A stretch of 64,000 nt of DNA from Cristatella mucedo. Its lineage: Eukaryota > Bryozoa > Phylactolaemata > Cristatellidae. Position 1 is the first letter of the stretch. Each line of letters opens with the position of its first letter. Shown piece by piece: positions 41,441 through 51,838 of the stretch. A program made the translations under genes and the position numbers. The stretch covers positions 2,852,501 to 2,916,500 of the forward strand of contig WPIO01000052.1 in assembly GCA_009760855.2 (NCBI GenBank). Reading direction: 5' to 3'. The notes below the pieces were generated by a model. The model did not search any database and was not told where the DNA came from. It saw nothing but the letters and a program-made list of their open reading frames with translations.

Positions 41441-41799
41441 CTAGCATATCCAGCGAACGTGAAAAGACCGAGTAGCCTGATAAGCACGAAGTTACGCAGC
41501 GAACTCAACTCGTGCGGCCGCCGCTAGCCTAGATGTGGTGACCACCAAAAGCCGCCGGCTTTGAGGGTTTGCCCAAGAGACCTATCCGCAGACTGCATGC
41601 CATTACCCGAACGCGCCTTATGCCGCCGTGGCTCTCAATCCCTAGATTCGCTCCGGAACGAACCGGAACGGCCGTAGCACACGAGCTCTCTTCTCAGGCG
41701 GCCTGGTTCACGCGCGCGGCCGCTCGATCGATTGGCGGCGGAGCCAGCCTGGCTGCTCGCTCCCTGGCTGCACGCCCTCTGGTGGCGGCGGCGAGGAAA
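41441..41799. other. No gene recognised
   Basis: GC-rich. The plus-strand frame at 41569-41838 runs into the SINE and is not supported. Confidence 0.35.
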
Positions 41800-41965
41800 A
41801 TATATATATATATATATATATATAATTCATTTGTATAGCGCCTTAGGAGAACTTAATCTCTATTCGGGCGATTCATATATTTCTCGCGGCTCGAGCCCAC
41901 GACCTCAGCCAGAACTTAGTCGGGGCGAGCACCTTAACCGCTGGACCAAACCAGCTCGGCGGGAA
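41800..41965 (-). repeat. SINE-alpha copy with (TA)n tail, reverse orientation
   Basis: (TA)n at 41803-41823, 'tgtatagcgccttaggagaa', 'ggctcgagcccacgacctca' and 'gagcaccttaaccgctggac'. Minus-strand SINE-alpha with A and B box sequences. Confidence 0.85.
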
Positions 41966-42354
41966 AAGGTGACGCGCGTCATTTTCTGGCTCGTCCTTTG
42001 GCGGCGATCGGCGGCAAAGTTTGCCAAAAGCTGCCTTTCTTGCTTTGGCTCGAGGAATTTCTTTCATTGCTTGCTATCAAGATACACAAGCACTTTATTA
42101 GTCGCGCTGTCTCTCGTCCGCTCGTGCGGCTCGTTCTCTTAGAGGGCCGTCCTTCGCTGCGGCGAATCGCCGCCGCTTATTCGCCTTCGCATCATGACGC
42201 GAACGCTACCGATCGACGACTACGCATCTAATTCTGCCAAGGCTTTGGTGCCCTGTGGAGAACCTTCCCGACTTTACCTCCGGCGGATCCTTGTGGCTTG
42301 GCTGAGAGAGCTAGAAATAGAGAGACGCCCGTAAAGGTAAAGTAGATACGAAAG

Positions 42355-42565
42355 GTCGGCTGATTTAACAGCCCGATTTGAATAGCGAAGGAGATCCTCG
42401 GTGGCTGTTATCCCCCACTTGCAGTCGTCGATGAGGGATTGCTCAGACCTAGGGTAAGCTACTCTCTCTTCACGACGGAGGTCCTGAGTTCGAGTCCTGC
42501 AGTGGGCAGTCCTATATTTCCTACTGCAAAAATGATAGTGATTGGAGTAAGGCTCTTCTGAAGCC
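42355..42565. repeat. Two SINE-beta copies head to head
   Basis: Left copy reversed ('ggctgatttaacagcccgat' to 'tgatgagggattgctcag'), right copy forward ('aggtcctgagttcgagtcct' B box, 'gcagtgggcagtcctatatt', 'aaggctcttctgaag'). Their tRNA-like heads meet near 42450. Confidence 0.6.
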
Positions 42566-42835
42566 ACGGTAGCGCAGTTCCTAAGGACTCACTTCGCTGA
42601 GTCATGGTAGAAGTGGTCATAGTACGAGTACGATGACAACGCCGCGCCATCCTACCGCGCGACGGAAGGATGCCATCTTGCCGCGCGACGGACGGACTTT
42701 ATCGCTTTAATTAGCAGACACACAAAGGAAGCAGCTCAATCAGCAAAAACTGCTCACTACAGGACTCTTACCCAGGAACTGAGTCGTGAAGCGCCAGTTC
42801 CTTATCCCTGAGCGAAGCACCGGAGCGTGCACACC
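42566..42835. repeat. Repeat shared with 17395, plus a tRNA-like fragment
   Basis: 42575-42720 resembles 17395-17532. The part 42735-42820 resembles the complement of a SINE-beta head ('actgagtcgtgaagcgcca'). Confidence 0.4.
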
Positions 42836-43778
42836 TCATGTTCTCCTATAAACCGTCTTGCCTACGTGCGCACTGTTCTTGACCTCTGCCTCTGACTTTG
42901 ATGATCGGGACTTGACTTTGATGCTAATAGGTTCTCGTTGCCGCGTTATCTCGTTCTTTCTTATCGGAAACTGGCACGCACGCCTCTTTGGACGCCGAAG
43001 CCAAGGGCGCATGCATTCCGGCCATTCTCTCTCTCTCTTCCTTTCCCTCGGTGTCGTGGAGTCGCGCGAAAGGGTGAAAGAGAAAGCCGCCTCGCGGCGG
43101 CTGTCAGCCTCTGCTACGCGCGCTCCCACTAGAGCAACGAGCTCCAGCAACGCCCCGCTGCGCTCCTCTCGAATTCTCAGCTGGAGTTCGCGAGGCGGGC
43201 TGGCACCTTGCAGTGCAACGAGTGCTCATTCAGGATTGCGAGAATCCTCGCTCTGTCCTCGACCTTCTTACGGTTGGCCTTTTCGGAGCACCGACTCGCC
43301 TACGATCTTTTGGAAGCTGCGGCTCATCGATAGTCTGTTGCTTCTGAGTGGTCTCCTGCCAGCCATTGTATCCCGCGAGGCTGGCGCCCGCGTCGTAGGC
43401 TCGCACAGCGAGGCAGCTCTCCATTCTGCGGTGTGCTCATTCTGCGAGCCTCCGACGGCGAGCTGACGTCACGGCATCCACACTACGACGAGACGTCTTC
43501 TCGCTAACGTATGGTGAACACTACACGCCGAACCTGGCGGCCGAAGAATCGCACTCCTTGCCACGTCGTCTTCACAATGCTCCGCTTGCATGTAAGCACA
43601 CTTGTAGGACAGTGTGAAATTTGGCTGCGATACGGCTAAAGCCGCAGTGTTTGATACACGCTCGTTGTCGGAGCTTTGAGCGGTTCAATCTTACTGGCGG
43701 AAGAGGATCGCGGTGAGACCCGCTGCAGGCGCAAAATGCTGCAGCGAAACGGCTGGAGAACGCTGCAGTGGAATTCCA
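42836..43778. other. No gene recognised; GC-rich
   Basis: A 202-codon plus frame (42858-43466) is Ser/Arg-rich, has no domain and competes with frames on the other strand. Not supported as a gene. Confidence 0.35.
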
Positions 43779-43789
43779 TCAAATTTTCA

Positions 43790-44003
43790 CTCCGAAGTCA
43801 TCGTCTGCCACTACGAAGCCATCGTCTGCCACTACGAAGCCATCGTCTGCCACTACGAAGCCATCGTCTGCCACTACGAAGCCATCGTCTGCCACTACGA
43901 AGTCATCGTCTGCCACTACGAAGCCATCGTCAGCCACTACGAAGCCATCGTCTGCCACTACGAAGCCATCGTCTGCCACTACAAAGCCATCGACTTCACC
44001 ATG
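43790..44003. repeat. 21-bp minisatellite, about 10 copies
   Basis: Unit 'gccatcgtctgccactacga' + 'a' with few variants. Because 21 is a multiple of 3, three plus frames and one minus frame stay open (for example 'TTKPSSA' and 'VADDGFV' heptapeptide repeats). The outer frames do not show any gene. Confidence 0.9.
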
Positions 44004-44017
44004 ACCGGCTGCACCAG

Positions 44018-44055
44018 GCGGCGGCAGCAGCAGCAGCGGCAGCAGCAGGGGTTGT
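44018..44055. repeat. GCGGCA/CAG trinucleotide repeat
   Basis: Impure (CAG)n with CGG interruptions right after the minisatellite. Confidence 0.8.
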
Positions 44056-45179
44056 GAGGACAGCGAGCTCACTCTGCAAGCCGAGTCCTCCGCGGCACCA
44101 CCCCTGCTCGAGGCTTCGGGACGGCCGCTGCTCACCCTGGTGCTTCAGCGGAAGGCCAGCGACTCCTCGTGGCAGCGATACGCGACCTCGACCGGTAAGA
44201 TTCCGGCATCGTCTCCAGCCGTCTCACGTTGCAGCGAAATGGCTGGAGAGCGCGTCAGTGCAATTCCATCGAATTTGGAGGATGCACTGAAACGCAATGC
44301 TATATAATGAGCACTTGCTAACTGAGCTTCGCTCAGCCTGATTATGCTTAGAAATGCTCAGGTGGATCTCAAGTGCAATCCAACCCAGAACCGTAACGTG
44401 GCGGTGCAGTTGCTCGAAAACGCGTAAGCGGTATTCCGTGAACCATTTTAGCAGAGACGATTGCTAAAACAGCGCTCTCAGTATAATGGAATCGCTACCT
44501 CAGTTTTGTCGGTGCATATCCAGCACCGAAAGTGGATGGATCGCAGAGGAGCTTAGTTATTCGTGGGATCCAAAATTGTTCACCCGGTCAAATACCAGCA
44601 ATTCGGAGTAAGCACTAACTACCATTAGCAGGTCTGAACGCCTACATCCGATCCGACCGACCGTCGCTTTGGCAGATGCGCTCTTCGGGTTGAATTCGAC
44701 TTCGCAAAGTTCTCGCTTGACAACGCACCAGCAGCCACCACGCTAGAGCTCAAGAGTCGCGTCCGTCTGTTGCACTCCTCGCGGTGGCGAACGGAAGTTA
44801 CGGCCCTTGCAGAAGTCGAAATGCTCATCGTCCGCGAGACTTTGCCTGCAGCAAGACTTCGCAGACAGCCTGGCTAAAGGCCGCTCGGATGCTTCGACGA
44901 CGGCCAGGCGGCCGACTCTATAGGCTGCACGCGTTTCTCCTTCGCCAGCGGCGTTTCTGTTCCGCGCGTCGTCAGCTTTCCCGCTCAGTCAGTCGCCCGC
45001 CCGAGTCTTTTGGGGTTCGGAGGCAAGCTGCCGATTCCTTGCTGACGCGGCTCCGCCCGCCCGCCCACGCACGCACGGCCGCCAGGCACGGTTGCCAGGT
45101 ACAACCGCCAGGCACGACCAGGGGACCGTGCGAACGCTCGGCTGGCTCGATCGGACGACTAGTTCCGACGCGACGTCTG
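44056..45179. other. No gene recognised
   Basis: The sequence 'ttgcagcgaaatggctggag' at about 44229 resembles 'ctgcagcgaaacggctggag' at 43739, a diverged direct repeat flanking the minisatellite. The GC-rich plus frame at 44784-45431 has no domain. Confidence 0.35.
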
Positions 45180-45300
45180 CCCCCGCGGTCGCCCTACGCC
45201 ACGAGATCGGCGTCCCCCTCCCCCCCGAGACGCGTCTGCCCCCGCGGTCGCCCTACGCCACGAGATCGGCGTCCCCCTCCCCCCCCCCCCGAGACGCTCC
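45175..45300. repeat. Tandem duplication of about 63 bp ending in C tracts
   Basis: 'cgtctgcccccgcggtcgcc' through 'gcgtccccctccccccc' is present twice. The second copy ends in a longer C run (12-13). Confidence 0.85.
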
Positions 45301-45845
45301 GGCGCCGGCGGAGAGCTCGCACGTATGCTGAACGAGCCCGTTTGGTGCTCGCGAAGCGCCCCCTTTCAGCGTTGTCGAGGTCTGTCTCGGACGACCGCCG
45401 AAAGGCCAGCTTGCCACCGACGAAGATCTGAGCGGGAGGCACGGGCGGCTGTGGCGAGCTAGAGAGCTCGATCGGTAGCTGACCTTCACCCTCAACGCAG
45501 CTGCAGGTGCCCAAAGTAGGATAGTGTCCGGCGGCGTTCGTTGGAAGGCACTTAGGCTTAGGGTTGCCTGCTGCGGCAAGTTTTACGGTTGTAACGAGAC
45601 AGCCCCCATCCTAACGGACCTGGTTTACCTCGCTAGCAGAGAGCCAAATGTTGTCAATGCAGCCGCATTGATGGCTGGCCACTTCGGAGACTTGCTGTTT
45701 CCGCGGCGGCGCGACAGCTACGTGCAGGCAATTGCTCTCGTCTGCGATCGCCTGCCCATAGATGGACGAGCGGCGCATAATCGCCGACCTTTCACGGTAC
45801 AGCGAGCCACGGGCATGCGATTGCACGCTCGAGTAATCTTAAAGG
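45301..45845. other. No gene recognised
   Basis: GC-rich, short open frames on both strands, no domain. Confidence 0.35.
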
Positions 45846-46012
45846 TAAGCTGATTTAACAGGCTCATTTATATGTAGTGGCAGAAGAAAAATTGTAATGG
45901 CTATCGCTCACGCTTGCAGAGAGCAGCAAAGGACTGCTTTCGGCAGGACTCGAACCCGCGACCTGTGTGTCTTGAAGAGCGAACACCTTACACCTCGGCT
46001 ACCACCCGCGAG
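45846..46012 (-). repeat. SINE-beta copy, reverse orientation
   Basis: 'agctgatttaacaggctcat', 'ggcaggactcgaacccgcga' (complement of a B box), 'aagagcgaacaccttacacc'. Confidence 0.7.
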
Positions 46013-46466
46013 ATATGTCGATGATGTTACTTCACCTGGGCCTTCTAGCAATACAAATACATGATTAGCTGAAAACTTCAGCCGAATTACCATAGCACGT
46101 CCGTTGTTTAACCACACAAATGAAAATCGTTTTCCATTTTCAATAAACTTGTATTAATACGCGAGGTCATTCTCGACTAGCCCCTGACTTGATTACCGGG
46201 TTGATTGATACGGGCGGCGGAGTAGTCATGGTCGCCGGTCGCTCGCCTAATTTCAACTAGTCAGCAGTCCCGTCGAGGCAATCTTTCAAATCCCTATTAC
46301 CAAATAGTCCAACCGTCTGCAGTAAATTTCGGCAGTCATCTGCCCACACCCCTCCCCCAGGCAGCAAGACTTGTGATGAATTTTGTTATCTGATTTGTTT
46401 TCTTTTGTGGCAAATGAACACGGCTATGCTCACAAAAAGGCCACGGGTCTTGATCATAGCATATGA
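46013..46466. other. No gene recognised
   Basis: Nothing supported on either strand. Confidence 0.35.
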
Positions 46467-46484
46467 TCATATTATATATATATA

Positions 46485-46518
<34 letters not shown>

Positions 46519-46522
46519 CATA
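46467..46522. repeat. (AT)n microsatellite
   Basis: TATATA run with one interruption. Confidence 0.95.
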
Positions 46523-46775
46523 TCATTTCACCTGCACCGGCTACCCATCAAGCAGTATTGCGTCCTCAAGATTTCGTCAGTCAGCTTTAGTTCTGTCCCA
46601 TCTCTCTTGCTCCGGCCTTCCAATCTGAAATATTTCCCAATCTGGCCTTGCATAGCACCGCCTGCTATTCTAACTCGAGTCGTCATCAGAGGCTGTGCCT
46701 CTAATCGGCCTCAAATCCCTTAGAGACCTTCAGCTCGAATGCTCCCAAAGCCTAGTATCCACAACCGACTGGCCG
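46523..46775 (+). mobile_element. Decayed LINE A C-terminal fragment
   Basis: 'cctgcaccggctacccatca', 'tcaagatttcgtcagtcagc' and 'gaatgctcccaaagcctag' correspond to the LINE A region encoding 'LHWLPV.QRI' to 'YAPKALNSLP'. No open frame. Confidence 0.6.
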
Positions 46776-47894
46776 CCTGAGGTCATAGGTCATCTCGCCG
46801 ACCTGAGGCTCCAAGGACGAAACTCGCTCCGCTGATTTGGGCTGACACAATTTTTTAAAGTCCCATCGCCTTGGCGGAATTCCTTTTTAACGTTGTAGGA
46901 GGTTTGGGCATGCCGTCGGGTATATCGCATCGGATTATTTACCAATTGAGAGCAAGGTAGAAGTGAAGGGTATCGTGAGCCACCCTCTGCAGCAGTCACA
47001 TATTTGTCGCTCTAACCTATAACAGGAGTAGTCGATTTTAGAGTGAGGCCGTCGCTGCTTTTGAAAACCTACTATCGCCAGAAACGAACGTCGCCTTTAG
47101 AAAACTGGCTGTTGTAGCAGCAACAGTGTTCTCTCGTGAACCGTAGCCTGCTGGCCTCGCTTAACCTACCGCCCTGAAGTCACGAGGATGTAACGCCTTA
47201 CAGAAAGAGATTTGGCTCTATTACGACATTCTGTATTATTATTATTATTATTATTATAGCTGTTATTCCCCATTTCCGTCTCATTGGTGAGAAAGCCTGA
47301 TGGGAAAGCCAAGATGAGCAGCAAACTATGCTGATATGCGCACCTTCTCTTGCAGTGCTCCACCGTCCGTCCGTCCGTCTCTGTCTCTCTCGTCCGTTTC
47401 TGCCTCTCTCTCTCTCCCTCGGTGAGCGCACTTTCTTCTTTCTTCTGTTATAATTGCTGCTATGCTTCTAACTTTCCCAGATCGAAGACGCGAGGGCGTT
47501 CGCCATGGGGGACCCTCTTCCTCCCCCTTCCTAGCTTACGACATTTAGCTCGCCCCCTCGCCAGTCCTGCACCGTCGCCGCCGCAGCCAGCTACCTGACC
47601 CAGCGACTCGCGCCCGTGCCGTAATTGCGAGCGGCCTGGAAGAGCAACGAAATATTGCTCATTAAAGTGGCTACCGCCGAGAACATTAATCAGCCGAGGT
47701 GACTTCCTGCATGAATAATGCCGGTCGGTCTGAGGAGCGAGACGCCGAGCCTCAGTCGCTGGACGATCGCTGACGCAGCAGCAGCAGCCGCCGCGCACCA
47801 AATTAAGGCCTTCGTGAATGCCGTGCACAGCCACGAACGGGAGGGCTAATTGACGCCCGCCCACAGAAACTCGCCCTCACCGACGCGGATCGCG
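46776..47894. other. No gene recognised; (ATT)n at 47230-47260
   Basis: Contains an (ATT)n microsatellite and CT-rich sequence near 47370-47425. The minus frame at 47864-47460 has no domain. Confidence 0.35.
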
Positions 47895-48238
47895 ATAAGA
47901 GAGACAGACAGAGACAGACAGAGAAAGAGAGACAGACAGAGACAGAGAGACAGAGACAGACAGAGACAGACAGACAGAGACAGACAGATAGAGACAGACA
48001 GACAGACAGAGAGACAGAGAGAGACAAAGACAGAGAGACAGACAGATAAAAACAGAAAGACAGATAGAGACAGACAGATAGAGACAGACAGACAGAGACA
48101 GACAGACAGAGAGAGACAGAGAGAGACAAAGACAGAGACAGACAGATAGAAACAGACAGACAGAGGCACAGAGAGAGAGACAGAGAGAGAGCGACGGTGG
48201 TAGAGACAGACAGAGAGACAGACGGAGACAGAGAGAAT
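47895..48238. repeat. (GACA)n/(GA)n microsatellite
   Basis: About 340 bases of GACAGA-type repeat. The long open frames on both strands in this stretch are artefacts of the repeat. Confidence 0.95.
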
Positions 48239-48867
48239 AGCTTCGCGGTTACGCTGAAAGACGCGGCGTAGCCGTTAGCAGAGGATCGAGAGAGCTATGC
48301 GGCTGACCGCCCCCGCTCCCCCCTCCCCGCTCGCTCTAATCTGCCGTCACCCCGAGTCCTCGGCACTCTTCGCACGCTCGCTCACGCGCACGAAGATTGC
48401 CCCGACAATCTGCGACTCAGATCTCTGCCGCCGACGTATTGGCGAAATCAGAACGACGCCGCGAGGGGCGTTCTCGATCGGCGGGCCTCGATCGCTCGGC
48501 TCTCTCGAACTCGAGCGTGTAACTAGCGGAAATAGAATCTGCAAGCTGCTTTTCCCGCTCACTCGCCTCGCTTCGAATTTACAATTGAGATCATTAATAC
48601 GCTCTAGGGCTTGTTCTTCTCTGCACGCAGCATTCATACTGTAGCAATAGTTTGCTCTGCCGCTTCTGTAATCTTTGTCTCTCCAAATTTCTACGTCGGC
48701 ATTAAGTCGTCTCCGAAACGCTTGCTTCGCCACCCATCGAGTTCGCTAAGTGCTGCTAAAGCCTCGGGGCGGCGCTAATTGTCCTCGAACGGCAGTCGAC
48801 CACTAACGGCAGTCGCATTCACTAACAAGGCGACCTCCGCGTTGCGCCCGCTTTGCGAGTTTGCTTT
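48239..48867. other. No gene recognised
   Basis: Two overlapping open frames on opposite strands (48297-48644 and 48733-48347) without domains. Confidence 0.35.
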
Positions 48868-48872
48868 TCGGG

Positions 48873-49144
48873 TGTAGTTTGAGTGTATGCCGGCTCCTCT
48901 AATGAGCCTGTGATGTGGCATGGACACCGGCCGGTAACCGCTGGTGGCCAGATGGTGAATTCACCATCAGGATCGGCCACTGCACAGTTGTGGCCCTCGA
49001 TTAATCATCGGGGTCAACCGGAGGAGTGGAAGGAGACTCTGGTGGGAGAAGGGGGCGAAGGCAGTCGTGCGTCTTGCTGCTCCGTGCCTTGTACAATAAA
49101 CCGTTGGCGTTGTTCTGGGCCAGCGTTCTGTATGCCGAACCACA
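48873..49144 (+). repeat. 5' LTR
   Basis: 272 bp. Contains an 18-base perfect palindrome 'gatggtgaattcaccatc' (48951-48968) and a polyadenylation-type 'aataaa' near 49094. Confidence 0.9.
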
Positions 49145-49158
49145 AGCTATTTCGTGGG

Positions 49159-50409
49159 ATGGAGCCGATGACGCCCTGGGAGATGTCTTGTGCAGCGTCC
49201 CTAGGCTTCAATGGCTTCGGAGACTTCGTTGGCTGGCTGCTGAACTTCGAGAGGGAGATCGAGAAAAGTGGCTACGAACAGAGTGAGTGCCACTTGTTTT
49301 TGCTCCTTGCGATGCAAGGCGGGGCCTTCACGTTTGCCTCGGGGCTCCCGCAGGAAGTTCAGGATGACTATGCCAAGCTTCGTGAGGCCCTAGTGAGGGC
49401 ATTCACCTCGCCGGCCGGTAGAGCGCGATTGCTGCACGCTGATCGGGTAAAGGCTGGTCGGACTGAGAGGGCCGACAGAAGCGACCGGAAGCGGCAGCAG
49501 CGGCTACCGACTGTGTGCCAGGCGACAGAGGTTTGTCAGGCTGCCACCCCGTGGCGGCAGGCAACGGCTATCAAAGCGGTGACGGTTGGTCAGGCTGCGA
49601 TGGTGTTCCATGAAGCAACGGCATTGTGCGAGGCAACGGTCAGCGGTGTGGCTGAGGTGACGGAGAGTGAGACGGTGCACGGAGAGGCGGCGGCGTCCGC
49701 GTGGAAGGCGGCGGCGTCCGCGTGGAAGGCGGCGGCGTCCTCGTGGAAGGCGGCGGCGTCCGCGACAGAGTCGGCGGCGTCCGCGACATGGTTGGCGGCG
49801 TCCGCGCGCAAGGCGGCGGCGTCCGCGGCAAAGTTGGCGGCATCCGCGACCGAGTCGGCGACGTCCAGTTGGAATGCGGCGGCGGCACCCGCGACAGAGT
49901 CGGCGGCGGCGTCCGCGGCAGAGTCGGCGGCGTCCGCCAGAGAGGTAGTGGCCGGCGATGCAGCGAAAGCCATGAAGGGGACGTTGGCCTGCGACCAGCC
50001 GGTGGGCTGTGACGCGGCACAGGCAGGAGAGTGTGTGCAGACCGAAGAGTCTGCACAGGCCGGAGAGTGTGTGCAGACTGAAGAGTCTGCACAGGACGGA
50101 GAGGCTGTCCAGGAGGGAGAATCTGTGCAGGCCGCAGAGATTGTGCAGGCCGGAGAGACTGCCCAGGTTGGAGAGGGTACGCAGGACGTTGAAGCAGCTG
50201 CGTATATCGGAGACGAGGTGGAAGAATCGGCAGAGGCGAATGGAACGACGGTGGTTGGTGTCCGAAAAACAGTGGCTGTGGACGTCAGCTCGACGACGAT
50301 GGTCGATGGCTCACGTTGCCGGCTGGTCGCAAAAGGCCGTGGCTCACGTTGCCGGCTGGTCGCAAAAGGCCGTGCACCAGCTCGCCTCTTGCGATCAGCC
50401 GTCAGGTAG
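49159..50409 (+). CDS. Gag-like protein with Ala-rich heptad and Glu/Gln hexad repeats
   Basis: 416 codons from ATG 49159, the first start inside the internal region. The same frame is open upstream into the LTR from 48883, but a start there would lie in LTR sequence. Residues about 1-105 ('FNGFGDFVGWLLNFEREIEK', 'LAMQGGAFTFASGLPQEVQD', 'KLREALVRAF') resemble the helical core of Ty3/gypsy Gag, which assembles the particle and binds RNA. An Arg-rich stretch follows. Residues about 177-263 consist of about 12 heptads close to 'KAAASAW', and about 287-344 of about 9 hexads close to 'AGECVQ'. The C-terminus has an 11-residue duplication ('GSRCRLVAKGR' twice). No zinc knuckle. The frame is intact, suggesting recent function or youth. 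Confidence 0.65.
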   Translation: MEPMTPWEMSCAASLGFNGFGDFVGWLLNFEREIEKSGYEQSECHLFLLLAMQGGAFTFASGLPQEVQDDYAKLREALVRAFTSPAGRARLLHADRVKAGRTERADRSDRKRQQRLPTVCQATEVCQAATPWRQATAIKAVTVGQAAMVFHEATALCEATVSGVAEVTESETVHGEAAASAWKAAASAWKAAASSWKAAASATESAASATWLAASARKAAASAAKLAASATESATSSWNAAAAPATESAAASAAESAASAREVVAGDAAKAMKGTLACDQPVGCDAAQAGECVQTEESAQAGECVQTEESAQDGEAVQEGESVQAAEIVQAGETAQVGEGTQDVEAAAYIGDEVEESAEANGTTVVGVRKTVAVDVSSTTMVDGSRCRLVAKGRGSRCRLVAKGRAPARLLRSAVR

Positions 50410-50627
50410 CCTGTGGGGTCAGCTATTGATGCTAGCTGCTATGTCGAGGATGTGTAGGGTCTAGTTTGCATCGTTTATAGATAGGCTTTGCTGCTTAGAT
50501 AGGCTCGTCCATTGCTGCATAGATAAGCTCGTTTATTGCTGCTTAGATAGGCTCGTTCATGCTGCCCTGTACATTGCAGCTACGTGTGTAGGTGCTGCAA
50601 ACTTGTGACCTTAAGGTCAAGGGGGCG

Positions 50628-50899
50628 TGTAGTTTGAGTGTATGCCGGCTCCTCTAATGAGCCTGTGATGTGGCATGGACACCGGCCGGTAACCGCTGGT
50701 GGCCAGATGGTGAATTCACCATCAGGATCGGCCACTGCACAGTTGTGGCCCTCGATTAATCATCGGGGTCAACCGGAGGAGTGGAAGGAGACTCTAGTGG
50801 GAGAAGGGGGCGAAGGCAGTCGTGCGTCTTGCTGCTCTGTGCCTTGTACAATAAACCGTTGGCGTTGTTCTGGGCCAGCGTTCTGTATGCCGAACCACA
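50628..50899 (+). repeat. 3' LTR
   Basis: 272 bp, direct copy of 48873-49144. Differences: A for G in 'actctagtggg' and T for C in 'ctgctctgtg'. Carries the same palindrome at 50706-50723. Confidence 0.9.
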
Positions 50900-50904
50900 T
50901 CGGG

Positions 50905-51684
50905 AGAGGCTGTCGCCGAGCGTCTCGCATTCCTATCGTCGAAGGGCAAACGCGAGATGAGCAGTTTCAGCTAGAGAGCCAGCCACCTCGAAGGCTGAGA
51001 CGAGAGCGACTCGCGGTTTCTAGGCGAGGCGTGACGCAGCAGCAGCGACGTCTGGCGGCGGCTCGACGCTCAGCCCTTCGTAGTGCATAGAGATCGCACG
51101 AGCTGCGAGCGCTGACTAGGGCGACCAGCGAAGCCGAGGACAAACAAATGAGGCGCCCAAAGCGCCGTCGGCTCGCTCGTAGCAGCCCGCGTCTCTCGTT
51201 TCGAATGAATATTCATCGCTTCGATCTGGCTTTGGGTGAGCGGGCACGCCGGCTGTCGTTTGGGCACGAGCACTCTTCGTTTCGGAGCGCTGCACATTCT
51301 CAGGCCTTGCCCGCCCGTCTGCGCCAGCTCGAAGGCCGCGGCGTGGGGTCACCGAGGCCGCCGCCGAACGACCACCGCGTGGCGCATGCTGCGTCTCCGA
51401 CGGCAGAGGCCTCTGCCTCTGCTGCTGCCGCCGCCGCCGCCGCCGCAGCAGCAGGCTTGGCTCGGAAGCCCGAGCGTAAGAGCGGCGCAGTGAACGAAAG
51501 AGAAATCGGAAGAGAAAGTTCACAGCTGGCGGCCGAGTCAGCCGCACAGCGGTGGGACTCGTATTAACTGGACAGCCGACCGGCCGGCAGCTGCAACCGT
51601 GCACTAGCTGCAGCGGAGAGAGCGAAAGCAGACGGTCGATCGGCTTCGGCGGCGGCTATCCGGCCGTCGAGGCCATCCAGCGCC
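50905..51684. other. No gene recognised; CCG/CAG repeat at 51410-51455
   Basis: GC-rich. Contains a (CTG)(CCG)n(CAG) trinucleotide tract. The open frames on both strands are compositional. Confidence 0.4.
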
Positions 51685-51838
51685 GAGCTGGTTTGGTCCA
51701 GCGGTTAAGGTGCTCGCCCCGACCAAGGTCTGGTTGAGGTCGTGGGCTCGAGCCCCGAGGCACATGTGAAGCGCCAGAATAGAGATTAAATTCTCTTGGG
51801 GCGCTATACAAATGAATTATATTATATATTTTGTCTAT
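51685..51838 (+). repeat. SINE-alpha copy
   Basis: Clear tRNA-like head: 'gagctggtttggtccagcgg' with A box and 'gtcgtgggctcgagccc' as B box. It is followed by 'gtgaagcgccagaatagaga', 'ttctcttggggcgctataca' and an AT-rich end. Confidence 0.9.

Larger units (their letters stand above)
48873..50899 (+). mobile_element. Complete non-autonomous LTR retrotransposon, gag-only
   Basis: Two 272-bp direct LTRs (48873-49144 and 50628-50899) start TGT and end ACA and differ at only 2 positions by my comparison. 5-bp target duplication 'tcggg' at 48868-48872 and 50900-50904. The internal region of 1483 bp has one long frame and no protease, reverse transcriptase or integrase. A purine-rich 'aaggtcaaggggg' precedes the 3' LTR. 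A classical primer-binding site is not obvious. It is therefore a young element that must borrow Pol from a relative. Confidence 0.9.

Noticed and set aside
42858-43466. 202-codon plus frame
   Set aside because: High-GC sequence, no domain, competes with open frames on the other strand, and no splice or codon pattern.
43790-44003. CRISPR array
   Set aside because: 21-bp units are directly contiguous without unique spacers, and the genome is eukaryotic.
44784-45431. 215-codon plus frame
   Set aside because: Contains the 63-bp duplication and C runs; composition driven, no domain.
47803-48169. Long open frames on both strands
   Set aside because: They are created by the GACA/GA microsatellite and encode only simple Ser/Leu/Cys or Asp/Arg/Gln repeats.
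48883-49158. Start of the gag-like frame at 48883
   Set aside because: This ATG lies within the 5' LTR and the same sequence recurs in the 3' LTR, so the internal ATG at 49159 is preferred.
50638-51090. 150-codon plus frame
   Set aside because: Begins in the 3' LTR and runs out into flanking DNA; not a gene.
51685-51760. Genuine tRNA gene
   Set aside because: It is the head of SINE-alpha, followed by the LINE A-type tail, with copies elsewhere.
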